Below the pieces are notes generated by a model. The model had not been told where the DNA came from and searched no databases. It worked only from the letters and a program-made list of their open reading frames with translations. Shown in pieces: positions 62,341 to 64,000 of a stretch of 64,000 nt of DNA. Both the position numbers and the translations under genes were made by a program. Every line of letters starts with the position of its first letter. Position 1 is the stretch's first letter. The stretch is taken from positions 152,391,461-152,455,460 of the forward strand of contig CM051460.1 of assembly GCA_028095005.1 (NCBI GenBank), read 5' to 3'. The stretch comes from Rhynchospora pubera (Eukaryota; Streptophyta; Magnoliopsida; Poales; Cyperaceae).

Positions 62341-64000
62341 GTAGCAGCCAGCAGGAAATCGCATACAGAACAAAAAAATGAAATCCTATGCAAGCAAGCG
62401 ATGATAATTGAATAACCAAGGCATGTAAAAATGAGTTGTCGAATATCACTCGATAAGCACGTATGAACATAATAGCCCGAAAGAAACCCTAAGACACAGA
62501 TAAAGATGTAACCTAAAAAAGCATACCGTTTTTTCAAGCAACAACAACAAATAACAAACGGTAAATGAAGTCGCAGAGAAAAAGGCATCAAAAGGCCAAA
62601 AAGGCACAAATCACAGCAAGACATGACACAACAGAAAATAAGAGAAAGAGGATACCTGATAAGAAGCAAAGAAGCGAGCAGAGAAGAAGAAGCAGTAGAA
62701 GACCGAAAGGAGACGATCTGCGAAAGACAATGGAAAACAACATTAGAAGAAGATAACAGGCATAAAAAATGCGCGACATTTGAGAGGGAGAGGTCCCAAA
62801 AAAAAATGAGCAATCTGAGAGTCCTATCCATGAATAGAAGCAACGCAATACATATTCTGTCATAAACAGGAGGTAAAAAAAAAGTAAGAAGAAAATAATG
62901 AAATAGCAGCACCGGACAAAACAAAAAATAAGCATAAGAGGACTCTCATAGAAGAATCGACAGTGCAGGGTAGAACACAGAACTCTATGAACTTGTGCAT
63001 CGAGAAGGATTTTTTTTCTGGCAACGAAGCCAGCAATATTTTTTCTGGTAACGAACCCAGCAGTATTTTGTTTGTTGACCTAATACTATTTGTGATGGGC
63101 ACTTTTTTTTCCCGCAATAGAAAAAAGGAAAAATAAAAAAAGGTTTAGAACATAGAAACATTTCTTTGTCGATCAAGCTAGCGGGAATTTTTTTGTGAGC
63201 AGAAGCAATGCTCGGCACTGGACCACCACAGAAAATAAGAAGAACAAAGCAACAATCGTTGTAAATCGGAAAGAAAAAGTAAAACAAATCAGGAGAAAAA
63301 AACATACCGACAGGAAGGACGGCACAGCACCACGAAGCAGAACAGACCTGCAGGGGAAAAAATCGAAGAGCGCGATTCAGGAGCCCAATCAGACCAGGCA
63401 GAAGCGAAATATAAAGGGAAAAATACTCAATGAAAGCAAGCACAACCCAAGGAAGAAAGCAGAAGAACGAAAGAAAGTGAAAATTGAACGGAAAAACTAC
63501 CTGGAACGGAAAACGGAGGAGAAGAATGCAGAGCAGAAGAGAAGCGAAGAAAGAGAGACGGAAAGGAATGCAATCTTTTTGGATTGGAGAAGAAGCAACG
63601 CAGAGAACCATCTGGAGAACCCATAGGGAATACCTAAGCAGCCGTACAGGGCTGAATGACCAGAAGGTACAGGCGGGGCGTGGGGCGGAGGGAAAAAAGA
63701 TGAGAGGCGGATCGACTGCGCCAAAGAAAGAAAGGATGCAAACGAAGGGGGCAGGAAGGCAACAGGGAAAAGAGAAGAGGACGGACCAAACACACGGAAA
63801 GGCATAGAAAACAGACGGGAACAAAAGATCAACGCAGCACCCTGGCAATGCACCGATCGAAGACAAAAGGCAAGATGAACGGAGGAGATCGAGCCAAACA
63901 CGCAGCAGGAGAAAAGAACGGCTCAGATAATTGAACAGTAAGAGGCCGACTTGAAATTGAAGTATCTATAAATGTCATATTATCCCCGGATCTGACTACC
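62341..64000 (-). other. Helitron interior, pyrimidine-rich on the minus strand
   Basis: Strongly A/G-rich on the plus strand, hence long open frames on both strands whose products are Lys/Arg/Glu-rich (+) or Phe/Leu/Ser/Cys-rich (-). No Rep or helicase motif was seen. Probably upstream untranslated sequence of the RPA-like gene. Confidence 0.4.

Larger units (their letters stand above)
58200..64000 (-). mobile_element. Helitron, 3' end in window, 5' end outside
   Basis: Read on the minus strand, the 3' terminus is an 8-bp GC-rich hairpin (catcgcgc-gaa-gcgcgatg), then caatag, then CTAG, followed by T in the flank. This is the standard Helitron end: subterminal hairpin, CTRR, insertion between A and T. 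About 1.5 kb inward lies an RPA1-like gene in the same orientation. RPA-like genes accompany RepHel in many plant autonomous Helitrons. The Rep/helicase gene and the 5' TC end are not seen and would lie past 64,000. Confidence 0.65.

Noticed and set aside
62985..63866. Open frame of 293 codons on the minus strand, with overlapping frames of up to 349 codons near 62-63 kb
   Set aside because: The region is strongly purine-rich on the plus strand, so stop codons are rare. Products are Phe/Leu/Ser/Cys strings without a domain, and opposite-strand frames are Lys/Glu strings.

Overview
The window is nuclear DNA from a flowering plant. It holds intron-split genes of plant-only or plant-expanded families (PR-4/barwin, DUF247, GAUT, CRM-domain CFM3), mostly GT-AG introns, very AT-rich spacers and a high load of small DNA transposons. 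I cannot place the species from sequence alone.

Layout. 0-15 kb: a class II PR-4 gene (3.0-4.1 kb, +), a small HMA-domain (HIPP-like) gene lacking the CxxC metal site (8.3-9.0 kb, +) and a single-exon DUF247 gene (12.7-14.4 kb, -). These are separated by MITEs of at least three superfamilies, several with clear target-site duplications. 17.1-20.4 kb (-): a nine-exon GAUT5/6-like GT8 galacturonosyltransferase that joins in frame to 563 aa and needs one GC-AG intron. 23.5-37.2 kb: a satellite array with a monomer of about 172 bp. It comprises a short minus-oriented block, about 60 plus-oriented monomers, a 1.03 kb non-satellite spacer, and about 11 minus-oriented monomers of the same subfamily as the first block. 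37.8-39.2 kb: a large composite repeat. 39.4-46.4 kb (+): a ten-exon CFM3-type CRM-domain protein, 884 aa. 47.6-49.3 kb (+): a five-exon Alba-family gene, 147 aa. 49.8-57.1 kb: dense repeats, including nested MITEs. 57.6 kb: a TATA box and GA-rich leader of a gene whose body is not seen. 58.2 kb to the end: one Helitron on the minus strand. Its 3' end (hairpin plus CTAG) is at 58,200; it carries a decaying RPA1-like gene at 59.6-62.3 kb and its 5' end lies outside the window.

The genes do not form a pathway. CFM3 acts in organelle RNA splicing, GAUT in Golgi pectin synthesis, PR-4 in secreted defence, and Alba in nucleic-acid binding. The most notable signals are non-genic: the inversion-flanked satellite; the Helitron with its own RPA-like gene; three related 0.9-1.4 kb elements built as pyrimidine arm / AT-rich tandem repeat / purine arm; and two tiny (30 and 44 bp) poly-T-headed insertions with 16-18 bp target duplications that look like severely truncated retrotransposon tails.
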